Source: Pontimicrobium sp. SW4
Lineage (GTDB): Bacteria > Bacteroidota > Bacteroidia > Flavobacteriales > Flavobacteriaceae
NCBI RefSeq assembly: GCF_039954625.1
Contig: NZ_CP157199.1
Span: 2,356,001 to 2,420,000, forward strand
Reading direction: 5' to 3'
Length of the DNA stretch: 64,000 bases
A model generated the notes under the pieces. That model made no database searches. It saw only the letters and a program-made list of their open reading frames with translations, and had not been told where the DNA came from. Both the position numbers and the translations under genes were made by a program. Shown here one piece after another: positions 1-11,049 of this stretch. How positions within the stretch are numbered: position 1 is the stretch's first letter; each line of letters starts with the position of its first letter.

Positions 1-365
1 TCAATCCATATTACTCCAAGTCTTTTATTTGGATAAGTCTTTTTTATACCACTAATTGTACCCAATGCAGAAGAATGGTCTCCAGAAATTACTAATGGAA
101 AAGACTGTTCTGTTAAACTAGCATTTACAGCATTACTAACTCTTTCACATTGATAAGAGACATGTTCAATTCGCTTTGAGTAAGTATTTTTCACCTTATT
201 ATAAATAGATTCATTCTCAGTCTCTACATCTATAAATTCGTGTCTATTAAAATAATCATTATTCACATTTATAGCAGCTATTTCTATAGCATCAATACCC
301 ATGTCTGAACCACGACTTCCTGCACCGATGTCTGATCTATTCTTAATTATCTTAATACGTTTCAT
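1..365 (-). CDS. Arginase-family ureohydrolase, N-terminal part (cut by window edge)
   Basis: The reverse strand reads from an ATG at 363-365 to the window edge without a stop and encodes about 121 residues starting MKRIKIIKNRSDIGAGSRGS. The motif SGDHSSALGTISG, about 95 residues in, matches the first metal-binding His block of ureohydrolases (GGDHS-ALGT), and the last residues, GVIWID, lead into the expected WIDAHAD block just outside the window. Arginase hydrolyses arginine to ornithine and urea; agmatinase and formiminoglutamase are relatives that cannot be excluded because the C-terminal half is missing. It lies 84 bases behind gltA, beyond a hairpin, so it is probably transcribed separately. 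Confidence 0.8.
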   Translation of the reverse strand, partial: MKRIKIIKNRSDIGAGSRGSDMGIDAIEIAAINVNNDYFNRHEFIDVETENESIYNKVKNTYSKRIEHVSYQCERVSNAVNASLTEQSFPLVISGDHSSALGTISGIKKTYPNKRLGVIWI

Positions 366-400
366 CTATTTAAAAAATATGAGTTTCCTATCACAAATAT

Positions 401-428
401 AAAAAAACCTCATAGGTTACTATGAGGT
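401..428 (-). terminator. Rho-independent terminator behind gltA
   Basis: A 9-bp perfect stem (ACCTCATAG / CTATGAGGT, loop GTTA) lies just after the gltA stop on the minus strand and is followed by a run of six or seven T residues at 401-407. Confidence 0.85.
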
Positions 429-449
429 CTTTTGTTGTTTATTGTTGAA

Positions 450-1736
450 TTATCTATTGTTAATAGTTTTAAATTCTCTGTATGTTTCACCTATATACAA
501 TTGTCTTGGTCTCCCAATTGGTTCTTTACGCAAACGCATTTCACGCCATTGAGCAATCCAACCTGGTAAACGCCCTAAAGCAAACATAACAGTAAACATG
601 TCTGTAGGAATTCCCATAGCTCTATAAATAATTCCTGAATAGAAATCTACGTTAGGATATAATTTTCTATCAACAAAGTAAGGATCTTCAAGAGCTTCTT
701 TTTCAAGACCTTTAGCAATATCTAAAATTGGATCATCTACACCAAGATCTGCTAATACCTCATCTGCAGCTACTTTAATAATTTTTGCTCTAGGATCGAA
801 ATTTTTATAGACTCTATGACCAAACCCCATCAAACGGAAAGGATCATTCTTATCTTTAGCTTTAGCCATATACTTTTTAGTATCACCTCCATCTTCTTTA
901 ATAGCTTCCAACATTTCTAGTACTGCTTGATTAGCTCCTCCATGAAGTGGCCCCCAAAGTGCTGATATTCCTGCTGATAACGACGCAAATAATCCTGCGT
1001 GAGATGAGCCAACAATTCTTACTGTAGATGTTGAACAGTTTTGCTCGTGGTCTGCATGCAATATTAATAATTTATCTAGAGCATCAACAATTACTTGATT
1101 TTGAACATACTCTTCATTAGGCTGTTTAAACATCATTTTTAAAACGTTTTCTACATAGCCTAAACTGTTGTCTCCGTAATCTAATGGAAGTCCTTGTTTT
1201 TTACGCAATGTCCACGCTACTAAAACAGGAAACTTTCCCATTATTTTTACTACAGAATTGTACATATCTTCTTCAGAATTTACATTAACTGAAGAAGGGT
1301 TAAATGCAGTTAAAGCACTTGTTAATGATGATAACACTCCCATTGGGTGTGCTGACTTTGGAAAGGCATCAACAATTTTACGTATATCGTCATCTACAAC
1401 AGATTTTGACTTTATATCTGCATGAAATTTATCATGTTGCTCTTTTGTTGGTAGTTCACCAAAAATTAAAAGGTAAGCGACTTCTAAAAAGTCAGCTTTT
1501 TCAGCTAGTTCTTCAATAGAGTAACCTCTATATCTTAAAATACCTTTTTCTCCATCTAAAAAAGTGATACCGCTTTCACAAGCCCCAGTATTTTTATATC
1601 CAGGATCGATAGTAATAACTCCTCCTGTTTCACTCCTTAAAGCTTTTATATCTATGGCAACTTCATTTTCTGTTCCAGTAACTATAGGGAATTCGTGTTT
1701 TTGACCATTAACTTCTAACGTAGCAGTATTTAGCAT
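450..1736 (-). CDS. gltA: Citrate synthase (type II)
   Basis: This 428-residue enzyme condenses acetyl-CoA and oxaloacetate to citrate, the entry step of the TCA cycle. Family signatures are visible: LHADHEQNCSTSTVRIVGSS with the first active-site His region, WGPLHGGANQAVLEML with the second catalytic His, and MGFGHRVYKNFDPRA with the third and its Arg. The length and the N-terminal beta-domain (ATLEVNGQKHEFPIVTGTE) are typical of the hexameric bacterial type II form. It sits behind eno with its own terminator; the gap of 183 bases from eno contains the eno hairpin, so gltA probably has its own promoter. Confidence 0.97.
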   Translation of the reverse strand: MLNTATLEVNGQKHEFPIVTGTENEVAIDIKALRSETGGVITIDPGYKNTGACESGITFLDGEKGILRYRGYSIEELAEKADFLEVAYLLIFGELPTKEQHDKFHADIKSKSVVDDDIRKIVDAFPKSAHPMGVLSSLTSALTAFNPSSVNVNSEEDMYNSVVKIMGKFPVLVAWTLRKKQGLPLDYGDNSLGYVENVLKMMFKQPNEEYVQNQVIVDALDKLLILHADHEQNCSTSTVRIVGSSHAGLFASLSAGISALWGPLHGGANQAVLEMLEAIKEDGGDTKKYMAKAKDKNDPFRLMGFGHRVYKNFDPRAKIIKVAADEVLADLGVDDPILDIAKGLEKEALEDPYFVDRKLYPNVDFYSGIIYRAMGIPTDMFTVMFALGRLPGWIAQWREMRLRKEPIGRPRQLYIGETYREFKTINNR

Positions 1737-1860
1737 TTTTTTTGATAATTATATTATGAATTCATTGTTGAAAATAACTCTACGAAAATACAAAATATCT
1801 GACACTTTTTAAAGCATAGAATGCATTGAATTATTGATAATGGTATTAAAAAAAATAATC

Positions 1861-1895
1861 ATAAAAAGAAGACCATTAATGAAAAATAATGGCCT
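1861..1895 (-). terminator. Likely terminator behind eno
   Basis: On the minus strand the sequence after the eno stop folds as GGCCATTA / TAATGGTC (one G-T pair) followed by T-rich sequence. The stem is weaker than that of the other terminators here. Confidence 0.6.
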
Positions 1896-1919
1896 TATAA
1901 AATCTATAATATTTAAATA

Positions 1920-3218
<1,299 letters not shown>

Positions 3219-3245
3219 TTATTTATGTTGATTTTTTTGAATTTT

Positions 3246-3253
3246 CAAATTTA
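3246..3253 (-). promoter_or_regulatory. -7 promoter element of eno
   Basis: Read on the minus strand this is TAAATTTG, a perfect match to the Bacteroidota -7 consensus TANNTTTG, 33 bases before the eno ATG. A clear -33 TTTG at 19-base spacing was not found. Confidence 0.55.
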
Positions 3254-3307
3254 CAAAATTGTCATACTAAAAATACTTTACTTTCTTATTATTAGTATAA
3301 ATTTCTG

Positions 3308-3321
3308 CTAAAACGTTTTAG
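3308..3321. promoter_or_regulatory. Palindrome CTAAAACGTTTTAG upstream of eno
   Basis: A perfect 14-bp palindrome with a central CG lies about 55 bases upstream of the eno -7 element. LacI/GalR-family operators are commonly AT-rich palindromes with a central CpG, so this is a candidate operator; no such regulator is encoded in the window. Confidence 0.35.
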
Positions 3322-3323
3322 TA

Positions 3324-3359
3324 AATTAAAAGGCAATGTTCACACATTGCCTTTTAATT
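3324..3359 (-). terminator. Terminator behind carA
   Basis: A perfect 16-bp stem with a TCAC loop (arms 3324-3339 and 3344-3359) immediately follows and overlaps the carA stop. The T residues lie inside the 3' arm and the following T-run is weak, but the hairpin is strong and isolates carA from eno. Confidence 0.75.
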
Positions 3360-4464
3360 ATTTTGATTTTATGTTTTCTATAAACTGATCAAACAAATAT
3401 GTTGAATCATGTGGTCCAGGGCTTGCTTCTGGGTGATATTGTACTGAAAAGCAGTTTTTATTTTTCATTGCTAAACCTGCAACAGTATAATCATTTAAGT
3501 GTACATGCGTCACCTTTAAATCTTTATGAGCTTCTGCTTCTTCTCTATTAACTGCAAATCCGTGATTTTGAGAGGTGATTTCTCCCTTACCCGTTTCTAA
3601 GTTTTTTACAGGATGATTTATTCCTCTATGTCCATTATGCATTTTATAAGTAGAGATACCATTTGCCAAAGCTATTACTTGATGTCCAAGACAAATTCCA
3701 AATAATGGTAAATCTCTCTTTATGATTTCTTTTGCTACTTCTTGTGCTTCAACTAAAGGTTCTGGATCTCCAGGACCATTAGACAAAAAATAACCATCTG
3801 GTTTAAACGCTTCTAATTCTTCAAATTTAGAATTATAAGGAAACACTTTTATGTAAGCATCACGCTTTACTAAATTGCGAAGGATATTCTTTTTTATTCC
3901 AATATCCAAAGCTGCAATTTTATACTTCGCATTTTCTTCACCAAAATAATATGGCACTTTAGTGGATACTTTTGAAGCCAATTCTAGGCCTTCCATATTT
4001 GGGATACTAGCCAATTGTAGTTTTAAACCTTCAACGTTATCTACATCTGTAGAGATTACTGCATTCATCGCTCCATTATCTCGAATGTAACTTACTAATG
4101 CTCTAGTGTCAACATCAGAAATGGCAAATAAGTTGTTTTTATTGAAAAAATCTTCTAAAGATCCATTGGAGTCCGCACGAGAATATTCGTAGCTAAAGTT
4201 TTTACAAATTAAACCAGCTATTTTAATCGAATCTGATTCTGTTTCTTCATCATTAACACCGTAATTACCAATATGCGCATTGGTAGTAACCATTAACTGA
4301 CCAAAATATGAAGGATCTGTAAAGATTTCTTGATATCCAGTCATTCCTGTGTTGAAGCAAACTTCTCCAAATGCAGTTCCTTCTTTATTAGCTACAGACT
4401 TACCATGGAATATTGTTCCGTCTGCGAGCAAGATTAAGGCTTTTCTAAGTTTATTATATTTCAT
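3358..4464 (-). CDS. carA: Carbamoyl-phosphate synthase small (glutaminase) subunit
   Basis: At 368 residues, this is the normal length for the glutamine-hydrolysing subunit that feeds ammonia to CarB for arginine and pyrimidine synthesis. The N-terminal CPSase domain begins ALILLADGTIFHGKS. The class I amidotransferase domain follows, with the nucleophile elbow LFGICLGHQVIA (Cys at about residue 257) and the catalytic His-Glu in VQYHPEASPGPHD. It lies 89 bases behind rplQ, beyond that gene's terminator hairpin. carB is not in the window, so the two subunits are encoded apart. Confidence 0.97.
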   Translation of the reverse strand: MKYNKLRKALILLADGTIFHGKSVANKEGTAFGEVCFNTGMTGYQEIFTDPSYFGQLMVTTNAHIGNYGVNDEETESDSIKIAGLICKNFSYEYSRADSNGSLEDFFNKNNLFAISDVDTRALVSYIRDNGAMNAVISTDVDNVEGLKLQLASIPNMEGLELASKVSTKVPYYFGEENAKYKIAALDIGIKKNILRNLVKRDAYIKVFPYNSKFEELEAFKPDGYFLSNGPGDPEPLVEAQEVAKEIIKRDLPLFGICLGHQVIALANGISTYKMHNGHRGINHPVKNLETGKGEITSQNHGFAVNREEAEAHKDLKVTHVHLNDYTVAGLAMKNKNCFSVQYHPEASPGPHDSTYLFDQFIENIKSK

Positions 4465-4496
4465 GTTTTATTTAAAAAAGGTTTCGCAAAATTGTA

Positions 4497-4528
4497 TAAA
4501 AAAAGGATAAACTAAAAAAGTTTATCCT
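4497..4528 (-). terminator. Terminator of the ribosomal superoperon behind rplQ
   Basis: A 10-bp perfect stem (AGGATAAACT / AGTTTATCCT, A5/T5 loop) is followed on the minus strand by a run of at least six T residues. It marks the end of the alpha operon. Confidence 0.85.
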
Positions 4529-4553
4529 CTATTTTATTAAAGCTTATTAACAT

Positions 4554-5030
4554 TTATTCTTCTTCGTTAGTAGCTTTAGTTTCTTGAGCAACTGGAGGAG
4601 TTGTGGCTTTCTTACCGCCTCTTCTACTTCTTCTTGTTGTCTTCTTAGATTCTTTACCTGCGTTGTAGATTTCATTATAATCTACAAGCTCTATCATTGC
4701 CATATCAGCATTATCACCTAAACGATTACCAAGTTTAATAATTCTTGTATAACCTCCTGGACGATCACCAACTTTAGCAGCTACCTCCCTAAAAAGTTCA
4801 GCAACAGCTTCTTTTTGTCTTAAACGAGACATAACAATACGTCTGTTATGTGTTGTATCTTCCTTTGATTTTGTAATCATTGGTTCAACAAACTGCTTTA
4901 AAGCTTTAGCCTTAGCTACTGTTGTGTTAATACGTTTATGCTCTATTAAAGAACAAGCCATATTAGCTAGCATCGCCTTTCTGTGCGCTGTTTGTCTTCC
5001 TAAGTGATTGAATTTTTTTCCGTGTCTCAT
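4554..5030 (-). CDS. rplQ: 50S ribosomal protein L17
   Basis: The first 115 residues ([20 protein letters not shown] onward, [22 protein letters not shown]) are the conserved L17 fold, which lines the polypeptide exit side of the 50S subunit. The protein has 158 residues, longer than the roughly 127 of E. coli, because of a low-complexity tail rich in Lys, Arg, Thr and finally Glu. Such tails are usual in Bacteroidota. Last gene of the superoperon. Confidence 0.97.
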   Translation of the reverse strand: MRHGKKFNHLGRQTAHRKAMLANMACSLIEHKRINTTVAKAKALKQFVEPMITKSKEDTTHNRRIVMSRLRQKEAVAELFREVAAKVGDRPGGYTRIIKLGNRLGDNADMAMIELVDYNEIYNAGKESKKTTRRSRRGGKKATTPPVAQETKATNEEE

Positions 5031-5096
5031 GACATTTGTTTTATCATCTTGCTACCAAATCCAGACAAAATTATCTAGAGAGCAAAATATGATTAA

Positions 5097-6089
5097 TTAA
5101 TCTTTATCTAATTTATATTTGCTTAAGTCCATTCCGAAGTTTAAACCTTTAACATTTACAAGCTCTTCAAGCTCAGTTAAAGACTTCTTACCAAAGTTAC
5201 GGAACTTCATAAGGTCATTTTTGTTGAATGATACTAAGTCTCCTAATGTATCTACTTCAGCAGCTTTTAAACAGTTAAGTGCACGTACAGATAAATCCAT
5301 ATCGATTAACTTAGTTTTAAGCAACTGTCTCATGTGAAGTGATTCTTCATCATAAGTTTCAGTTTGTGCTATTTCATCAGCTTCAAGCGTAATACGCTCA
5401 TCAGAGAATAACATGAAGTGGTGAATTAATATTTTAGCTGCTTCAGTTAAAGCATCTTGAGGGTTGATTGAACCATCTGTGTCTATTTCGAAAACTAATT
5501 TTTCGTAATCTGTTTTTTGCTCTACACGAAAGTTTTCAACGCTATACTTAACATTCTTTATTGGTGTGTAAATAGAATCTGTAAAGATAGTTCCTATAGG
5601 TGCTGTAGCTTTTTTATTTTCTTCAGCTGGTACATATCCTCTACCTTTTTCTATAGCAATTTCCATATTGATACTTACTTTAGGATCTAAGTTACAGATA
5701 ACTAAATCTGAATTTAATACTTGGAATCCTGAAATAAATTTTTGAAAATCACCTGCAGTAATTTGCTCTTGTCCTGAGATTGAAATAGATACTGATTCGT
5801 TGTCTATTTCGTCTATTTGACGCTTAAAACGTACTTGTTTTAAGTTAAGAATAATTTCTGTTACATCTTCTACTACACCTGCAATAGTAGAGAATTCATG
5901 CTCTACTCCTTCAATTCTAACTGAAGTAATCGCAAATCCTTCTAAAGAAGAAAGTAACACTCTTCTTAAAGCATTTCCTACTGTTAATCCATAACCAGGT
6001 TCTAAAGGTCTAAATTCGAATTTACCTTGAGAATCCGTAGAATCAATCATGATTACTTTATCGGGCTTTTGAAAATTTAAAATTGCCAT
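5097..6089 (-). CDS. rpoA: DNA-directed RNA polymerase subunit alpha
   Basis: A 330-residue alpha subunit that dimerises to nucleate the RNA polymerase core. The N-terminal assembly domain carries [21 protein letters not shown] at residues 27-47. The C-terminal domain (about 255-325, [20 protein letters not shown] followed by [13 protein letters not shown]) is the helix-hairpin-helix module that contacts UP elements and activators. It lies between rpsD and rplQ, the standard order. Confidence 0.98.
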   Translation of the reverse strand: MAILNFQKPDKVIMIDSTDSQGKFEFRPLEPGYGLTVGNALRRVLLSSLEGFAITSVRIEGVEHEFSTIAGVVEDVTEIILNLKQVRFKRQIDEIDNESVSISISGQEQITAGDFQKFISGFQVLNSDLVICNLDPKVSINMEIAIEKGRGYVPAEENKKATAPIGTIFTDSIYTPIKNVKYSVENFRVEQKTDYEKLVFEIDTDGSINPQDALTEAAKILIHHFMLFSDERITLEADEIAQTETYDEESLHMRQLLKTKLIDMDLSVRALNCLKAAEVDTLGDLVSFNKNDLMKFRNFGKKSLTELEELVNVKGLNFGMDLSKYKLDKD

Positions 6090-6184
6090 ATTTTTCTTCG
6101 TTTTAATTGTTATTTAGTTGCGCGGTCAAAAGTTTGAAGAAGTACTGATAAACCCTTTGGCCAAATACCAATATATTTAATTTA

Positions 6185-6790
6185 TTATTTAGAATATAAT
6201 TCGACGATGAACTGCTCATTAATGTTTTCAGGAATTTGAACTCTAGCAGGAACAGAAACAAATGTTCCTTGCATAGTGTCGTTATTCCATGTAATCCATT
6301 CATAAACATTTGATGATGATGCTAATGCATTACCAATAGCTTCTAACGATTTTGATTTCTCTCTAACTGCTATAACATCTCCTGCTTTTAAAGAATATGA
6401 AGGAATGTTTACAATGTTACCATTCACAGTAATATGTCTATGAGATACTAATTGTCTAGCACCTCTTCTAGAACGAGATAAACCCATTCTATAAACAACG
6501 TTATCTAATCTAGATTCACATAACTGTAACAATACCTCACCTGTAATTCCTGGTGCTGCAGTTGCTTGTTTAAACATGTTTCTAAATTGACGTTCTAAAA
6601 TACCGTAAGAGTATTTTGCTTTTTGCTTCTCCATTAATTGGATTGCATATTCAGATTTTTTTCCACGACGTCTTGCGTTTCCGTGTTGACCTGGAGGGTA
6701 ATTTCTTTTTTCAAAAGATTTATCTTCTCCAAAAATAGCTTCTCCGAATTTACGTGCTATTTTAGTTTTAGGACCAGTATATCTTGCCAT
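6185..6790 (-). CDS. rpsD: 30S ribosomal protein S4
   Basis: A 201-residue primary 16S rRNA-binding protein and early 30S assembly factor. It begins [17 protein letters not shown] and contains the S4 RNA-binding domain ([20 protein letters not shown], then [10 protein letters not shown]) at about residues 90-150. There are no zinc-binding Cys clusters at the N terminus. Spacers of 120 bases before it and 95 after it are longer than elsewhere in the superoperon. Confidence 0.97.
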   Translation of the reverse strand: MARYTGPKTKIARKFGEAIFGEDKSFEKRNYPPGQHGNARRRGKKSEYAIQLMEKQKAKYSYGILERQFRNMFKQATAAPGITGEVLLQLCESRLDNVVYRMGLSRSRRGARQLVSHRHITVNGNIVNIPSYSLKAGDVIAVREKSKSLEAIGNALASSSNVYEWITWNNDTMQGTFVSVPARVQIPENINEQFIVELYSK

Positions 6791-6892
6791 TTTTAATTTG
6801 TTTTAAGAGTGATTATGAATTAAGGTCTTAATCTTATCCTTCGATAATCAGTTATCTCTTGTTGATACTTGTTGTTTTATTTCTATTTAAAT

Positions 6893-6912
6893 AATCTGAA
6901 ATTATTCAGATT
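6893..6912 (-). other. Small hairpin overlapping the rpsK stop
   Basis: An 8-bp perfect stem (AATCTGAA / TTCAGATT, loop ATTA) overlaps the last bases of rpsK and lies in the 120-base rpsK-rpsD spacer. There is no T-run behind it, so it is more likely an mRNA-processing or translational element than a terminator. Confidence 0.4.
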
Positions 6913-7294
6913 AAACTCTTCTACGTTTTGGAGGTCTACATCCATTATGAGGTGTTGGTGTTACATCAATAATTTCTGTAACTTCAATACCACCATTATG
7001 AATTGATCTAATAGCAGATTCTCTACCATTACCAGGACCTTTAACATACACTTTTACTTTCTTTAAACCTGCTTCTTTAGCAACGTTTAAAGCATCTTCT
7101 GCAGCTAATTGTGCAGCGTAAGGCGTATTTTTCTTAGATCCTCTAAATCCCATTTTACCAGCTGATGACCAAGAAATTACGTCACCTTTTTTGTTGGTAA
7201 GAGAAATGATAATGTTATTAAAAGAAGCTGTAATATGTGCTTCTCCTGCAGATTCTACTATAACTTTACGTTTTTTAGTACTTGACTTTGCCAT
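6911..7294 (-). CDS. rpsK: 30S ribosomal protein S11
   Basis: A 127-residue S11, part of the platform near the mRNA exit channel. Conserved blocks [27 protein letters not shown]-like [15 protein letters not shown] and the basic C terminus [16 protein letters not shown] are present. Gene order rpsM-rpsK-rpsD-rpoA-rplQ is that of a normal alpha operon. Confidence 0.97.
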   Translation of the reverse strand: MAKSSTKKRKVIVESAGEAHITASFNNIIISLTNKKGDVISWSSAGKMGFRGSKKNTPYAAQLAAEDALNVAKEAGLKKVKVYVKGPGNGRESAIRSIHNGGIEVTEIIDVTPTPHNGCRPPKRRRV

Positions 7295-7401
7295 GTTTTT
7301 TAGTTTCTAGTTGTTAGCATTTAGTTGTTAGAATCCTAGACTTTTACATTTCAGACAGATTCATCTAACGTCTCATTACTAATGACTAATGTCTTTAATT
7401 A

Positions 7402-7776
7402 TTATTTAGTTACTTTTTTCTTGTTAGCAACTGTTTTTCTTCTACCTTTTCTAGTTCTAGAGTTGTTTTTAGTACGTTGCCCTCTTAATGGAAGACCAGC
7501 TCTATGACGAATACCTCTGTAACATCCAATATCCATTAATCGCTTAATGTTTAATTGTGTTTCAGAACGTAATTCACCTTCAATTTTAAATGTACCAACA
7601 GTATCACGGATTGCTCCAATTTCATCGTCAGTCCAATCTTGAACTTTAGTACTTTCGTCAACTTTAGCAGTAGCTAAAATTTCTTTTGCTCTACTTCTAC
7701 CTATTCCATAGATATAAGTTAAAGAGATTACTCCTCTTTTTTGTTTTGGTATGTCTACACCTGCAATTCTTGCCAT
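7402..7776 (-). CDS. rpsM: 30S ribosomal protein S13
   Basis: A 124-residue S13, which contacts 5S/23S rRNA bridges and the P-site tRNA from the 30S head. It begins [20 protein letters not shown] and has the helix-two-turn-helix signature ([13 protein letters not shown]) and the basic tail [20 protein letters not shown]. The 107-base spacer to rpsK contains short direct repeats of TTAGTTGTTAG. Confidence 0.97.
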   Translation of the reverse strand: MARIAGVDIPKQKRGVISLTYIYGIGRSRAKEILATAKVDESTKVQDWTDDEIGAIRDTVGTFKIEGELRSETQLNIKRLMDIGCYRGIRHRAGLPLRGQRTKNNSRTRKGRRKTVANKKKVTK

Positions 7777-7778
7777 AA

Positions 7779-7895
7779 TTACCCTTGTCTTTGTTTGAAT
7801 CTAGGATTCTTTTTGTTAATGACGTAAAGTCTACCTTTTCTACGCACAATTTTGCAATCTGCGCTACGCTTTTTTACTGATGCTCTTACTTTCAT
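7779..7895 (-). CDS. rpmJ: 50S ribosomal protein L36, zinc-free form
   Basis: A 38-residue gene on the minus strand, from ATG at 7893-7895 to TAA at 7779-7781, beginning [20 protein letters not shown]. This is ribosomal protein L36. Only one Cys (residue 14) of the Cys3-His zinc set of the classical form is present, so it is the C-minus type that does not bind zinc. It lies between infA and rpsM, 2 bases from the rpsM start. Confidence 0.95.
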   Translation of the reverse strand: MKVRASVKKRSADCKIVRRKGRLYVINKKNPRFKQRQG

Positions 7896-7907
7896 CTGTA
7901 CTTATTA

Positions 7908-8123
7908 TTAGTATCTATAAGTTATGCGAGCCTTTGTCAAATCATAAGGACTCATTTCTAATTTCACTTTGTCTCCTGGTAATAACTTAATATAATGCAT
8001 ACGCATTTTACCAGAAATATGTGCAGTCACAATGTGACCATTTTCTAATTCTACACGAAACATAGCATTTGACAATGCTTCTATTATTGTTCCGTCTTGT
8101 TCTATTGCTGCTTGCTTTGCCAT
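7908..8123 (-). CDS. infA: Translation initiation factor IF-1
   Basis: A 71-residue protein made of a single S1/OB-fold domain that occupies the A site during initiation. The conserved core [20 protein letters not shown] and [18 protein letters not shown] are present, ending ARITYRY. It lies 13 bases after secY and 12 before rpmJ, as in other bacteria. Confidence 0.97.
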   Translation of the reverse strand: MAKQAAIEQDGTIIEALSNAMFRVELENGHIVTAHISGKMRMHYIKLLPGDKVKLEMSPYDLTKARITYRY

Positions 8124-8136
8124 AGTAATTAGGTTT

Positions 8137-9480
8137 TTAGCCTTTTCTATTTTTACCTGTCTTCATCAAGCCATCATAATGTTTGTTCAACAAGTATGAA
8201 TTCACTTGCTGCATCGTATCAATTGCAACTCCAACCATAATTAATAGTGATGTACCACCAAAGAATAATGCCCAACCTTGTTGTACGTTCATTAGCTTTA
8301 CAATAAATGCAGGGAACACTGCTATTAAAGCTAAGAATATAGAACCTGGTAATGTTATTTGCGACATTATTTTATCTAAATATTCTGATGTTTCAGTTCC
8401 TGGACGAATCCCTGGAATAAAACCACCACTACGTTTTAAATCATCTGCCATTTTGTTTGTAGGCACTGTAATTGCTGTATAAAAATATGTGAATATTATA
8501 ATTAATAAAGCAAATACTACATTATACCACAATCCAAATATATCCGAAAATTGAGCTTGCAACCACTGTCCTACATTAGAATCTTTCATAAAATCCATTC
8601 CACCTATTAATCCAGGTACAAACATAATTGCTTGTGCAAAAATTATTGGCATAACTCCTGATGCATTTAGCTTTAATGGAATGTATTGTCTAGATCCAAA
8701 CACATTTTTCTCATAACCACCAGAGGCAGTTCTACGTGCATATTGTACTGCAATTTTACGTACAGCCATTACTAGCATTACTGATGCTAAGATAATTACA
8801 AACCAAATTACTAACTCTATAAGAATCATAATTAATCCTCCATTAGACTCAGTAACTCTTGCTGCATATTCTTGTACAAAAGATACTGGCAATGTTGCAA
8901 TAATACCAACCATAATTAATAGAGAGATACCATTACCTATTCCTTTATCTGTAATTTTTTCTCCTAACCACATTGCAAAAATACAGCCAGTAACTAAGAT
9001 TACAATTGAAGAGAAGTAAAACAAACCTCCTTGACCTAATAAAAATGCTTCTTGAGGTATTCCTAAAGAAGGTAAGCTTACTAAATAACCTGGAGCTTGA
9101 ACCATACATATAGCAATGGTTAACCAACGTGTTATTTGTGTTATCTTCTTTTGACCACTAGCTCCTTCTTTTTGTAGTTTTTGCAAGTAAGGAATCGCAA
9201 TTCCCATTAACTGTACTACAATAGATGCAGAGATATAAGGCATAATACCCAATGCAAACACAGATGCATTTGCAAAGGCTCCTCCTGTAAAGGCGTTAAG
9301 TAAACCTAATAGTCCTTGTTCTGTATTATCACCAAGAGCACCTAATTTACTTGCATCAATACCAGGAAGCACAACTTGTGCTCCAAAACGATAGACTAAA
9401 AGCATTCCTAAAGTAAGAATGATTCTATCTTTTAGTTCCGTTATTTTCCAAACATTCTTTAAAGTCTCTATTAATTTCAT
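8137..9480 (-). CDS. secY: Preprotein translocase subunit SecY
   Basis: A 447-residue inner-membrane channel subunit of SecYEG with ten predicted membrane spans. Recognisable blocks are [11 protein letters not shown] in the first periplasmic loop, the plug/TM2 region [20 protein letters not shown], the TM5 region [20 protein letters not shown] and the C5 loop [22 protein letters not shown]. It sits at the end of the spc cluster between rplO and infA, as is standard. Confidence 0.98.
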   Translation of the reverse strand: MKLIETLKNVWKITELKDRIILTLGMLLVYRFGAQVVLPGIDASKLGALGDNTEQGLLGLLNAFTGGAFANASVFALGIMPYISASIVVQLMGIAIPYLQKLQKEGASGQKKITQITRWLTIAICMVQAPGYLVSLPSLGIPQEAFLLGQGGLFYFSSIVILVTGCIFAMWLGEKITDKGIGNGISLLIMVGIIATLPVSFVQEYAARVTESNGGLIMILIELVIWFVIILASVMLVMAVRKIAVQYARRTASGGYEKNVFGSRQYIPLKLNASGVMPIIFAQAIMFVPGLIGGMDFMKDSNVGQWLQAQFSDIFGLWYNVVFALLIIIFTYFYTAITVPTNKMADDLKRSGGFIPGIRPGTETSEYLDKIMSQITLPGSIFLALIAVFPAFIVKLMNVQQGWALFFGGTSLLIMVGVAIDTMQQVNSYLLNKHYDGLMKTGKNRKG

Positions 9481-9496
9481 TGTTTGTTGGGTCTTA

Positions 9497-9949
9497 TTAT
9501 AAAGTTACAGCTTCTCCTCCAGCAGCTTCTATTGCAGCTTTTGCTGAAGCAGTAAATTTATGAGCAGATACTTTTAATTTAGCTTTTAATTCACCTCTTC
9601 CTAATATTTTAACTAGTTCATTTTTACCAGCTAAACGGAATGCAGCAAATGTATCTAAATCTACAGTACCTTTTATTTTCTTATCGTCAACCATTTGTTG
9701 TAAAGTATCTAGGTTTATCCCTTGATATTCTTTACGGTTAATGTTAGTAAAACCAAACTTTGGCACACGTCTTTGAAGTGGCATTTGTCCACCTTCAAAA
9801 CCTAATTTTCTAGAATAACCAGAACGAGACTTAGCTCCTTTGTGACCTCTTGTAGCGGTACCACCTTTTCCAGAACCTTGTCCACGACCAACGCGTTTAC
9901 TATTATTGTTAACTGAACCTTCTGCAGGTTTTAAATTACTTAAATCCAT
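9497..9949 (-). CDS. rplO: 50S ribosomal protein L15
   Basis: A 150-residue L15, a late-assembly 50S protein. The Gly-rich N-terminal extension (GRGQGSGKGGTATRGHKGAK, GYSRKLGFEGGQMPLQRRVP) that threads into 23S rRNA is intact and a C-terminal globular part follows. Translation is probably coupled with the neighbouring rpmD, 14 bases upstream. Confidence 0.97.
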   Translation of the reverse strand: MDLSNLKPAEGSVNNNSKRVGRGQGSGKGGTATRGHKGAKSRSGYSRKLGFEGGQMPLQRRVPKFGFTNINRKEYQGINLDTLQQMVDDKKIKGTVDLDTFAAFRLAGKNELVKILGRGELKAKLKVSAHKFTASAKAAIEAAGGEAVTL

Positions 9950-9963
9950 TTCAGTTTATATTT

Positions 9964-10143
9964 TTAAGCTTCCTTAACAGAAACTAAATGTTTAACTTTA
10001 TTAACCATACCAAGAATATTTGGTGTAGCATCGTGTTCTACAGTTTGACCAATCTTTTTTAAGCCTAGAGCTAATAATGTTAGCTTTTGTCTTTTTGTAC
10101 GATTGATTGCACTTTTTTCTTTTGTTACTTTAATCTTAGCCAT
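9964..10143 (-). CDS. rpmD: 50S ribosomal protein L30
   Basis: A 59-residue gene on the minus strand, from ATG at 10141-10143 to TAA at 9964-9966, encoding MAKIKVTKEKSAINRTKRQK followed by LTLLALGLKKIGQTVEHDAT. These are the L30 signature blocks (basic N terminus, the LGL-K-G-T helix, then GMVNKVKHLV). It fits the space between rpsE and rplO exactly, as in other spc operons. Confidence 0.95.
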   Translation of the reverse strand: MAKIKVTKEKSAINRTKRQKLTLLALGLKKIGQTVEHDATPNILGMVNKVKHLVSVKEA

Positions 10144-10154
10144 CGTATCCTTAA

Positions 10155-10679
10155 TTATCCGTTAAAAACTTTTTCTAAAGAAATTCCTCTGTTCTTAGCA
10201 ATAAGTCTAGCATCTCTTAATTGCAATAAAGCATCAAAAGTAGCTTTTACCACGTTATGAGGGTTTGATGAACCTTGAGATTTCGATAATACATCATGAA
10301 CACCTACTGCTTCTAAAACTGTTCTTACAGCTCCACCAGCAATAACTCCTGTACCAGGTGCTGCAGGAATAATATTTACTCTTGCTCCACCGTATTTACC
10401 TTTTTGTTCATGAGGTAATGTTCCTTTAATAATAGGAATTCGAACTAGGTTTTTCTTAGCATCTTCTACTGCTTTTGCAATTGCACTAGCAACATCTTTA
10501 GATTTTCCTAAACCATGTCCTACAACACCAGCTTCATCTCCAACCACTACGATTGCCGAGAAACCAAATGCTCTACCACCTTTTGTTACTTTTGTAACTC
10601 TTTGCACACCAACTAAACGATCTTTTAGATCTAATCCACTTGGTTTTACTAACTCTGCGCTTTTGTATTTTTGATACAT
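10155..10679 (-). CDS. rpsE: 30S ribosomal protein S5
   Basis: A 174-residue S5, involved in decoding accuracy and mRNA entry. The double-stranded-RNA-binding N-terminal domain includes [20 protein letters not shown], the loop where spectinomycin resistance and ram mutations map; it looks wild type. [20 protein letters not shown] and [20 protein letters not shown] are the other family blocks. Confidence 0.97.
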   Translation of the reverse strand: MYQKYKSAELVKPSGLDLKDRLVGVQRVTKVTKGGRAFGFSAIVVVGDEAGVVGHGLGKSKDVASAIAKAVEDAKKNLVRIPIIKGTLPHEQKGKYGGARVNIIPAAPGTGVIAGGAVRTVLEAVGVHDVLSKSQGSSNPHNVVKATFDALLQLRDARLIAKNRGISLEKVFNG

Positions 10680-10685
10680 AATTTC

Positions 10686-11039
10686 TTAGAATTTAAGTCC
10701 TGCTTCTCTAGCTCCTTCGGCTAATGATTTTACTCTACCATGGTATAAATATCCACCTCTATCGAAAGAGATAGTCTCTACACCTGCTTTTAAAGCTTTT
10801 TCAGCAACGCTTTTACCTACTAAAGTAGCAACTTCTGTTTTTGTTCCTTTTGAACTGATGTCCTTGTCTCTAGAAGATGCTGTACTAATAGTTTTACCAC
10901 TTACGTCATCAATTATTTGCGCGTAAATTTCTTTATTACTTCTAAAAACAGATAATCTTGGTCTAGTTTCAGTTCCTGAAACTATTTTACGAATTCTGTT
11001 TTGTATTCTTTGTCTTCTATCGTTCTTTGATAATGCCAT
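10686..11039 (-). CDS. rplR: 50S ribosomal protein L18
   Basis: A 117-residue 5S rRNA-binding protein. The basic N terminus ([20 protein letters not shown]), [15 protein letters not shown] and the C-terminal [21 protein letters not shown] are diagnostic. Tightly packed between rplF (10 bases) and rpsE (6 bases). Confidence 0.97.
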   Translation of the reverse strand: MALSKNDRRQRIQNRIRKIVSGTETRPRLSVFRSNKEIYAQIIDDVSGKTISTASSRDKDISSKGTKTEVATLVGKSVAEKALKAGVETISFDRGGYLYHGRVKSLAEGAREAGLKF

Positions 11040-11049
11040 AACTTACTTA

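Noticed and set aside
1304-1519. Open frame of 71 codons opposite gltA
   Set aside because: It lies entirely inside gltA on the other strand, has no recognisable domain, and is explained by codon bias of the real gene. The same holds for the other short frames within ribosomal, susC and macroglobulin genes.
6103-6309. Short minus-strand frame of 68 codons overlapping the end of rpsD
   Set aside because: It overlaps rpsD in another frame, and the rest lies in the AT-rich spacer; there is no protein-like composition.
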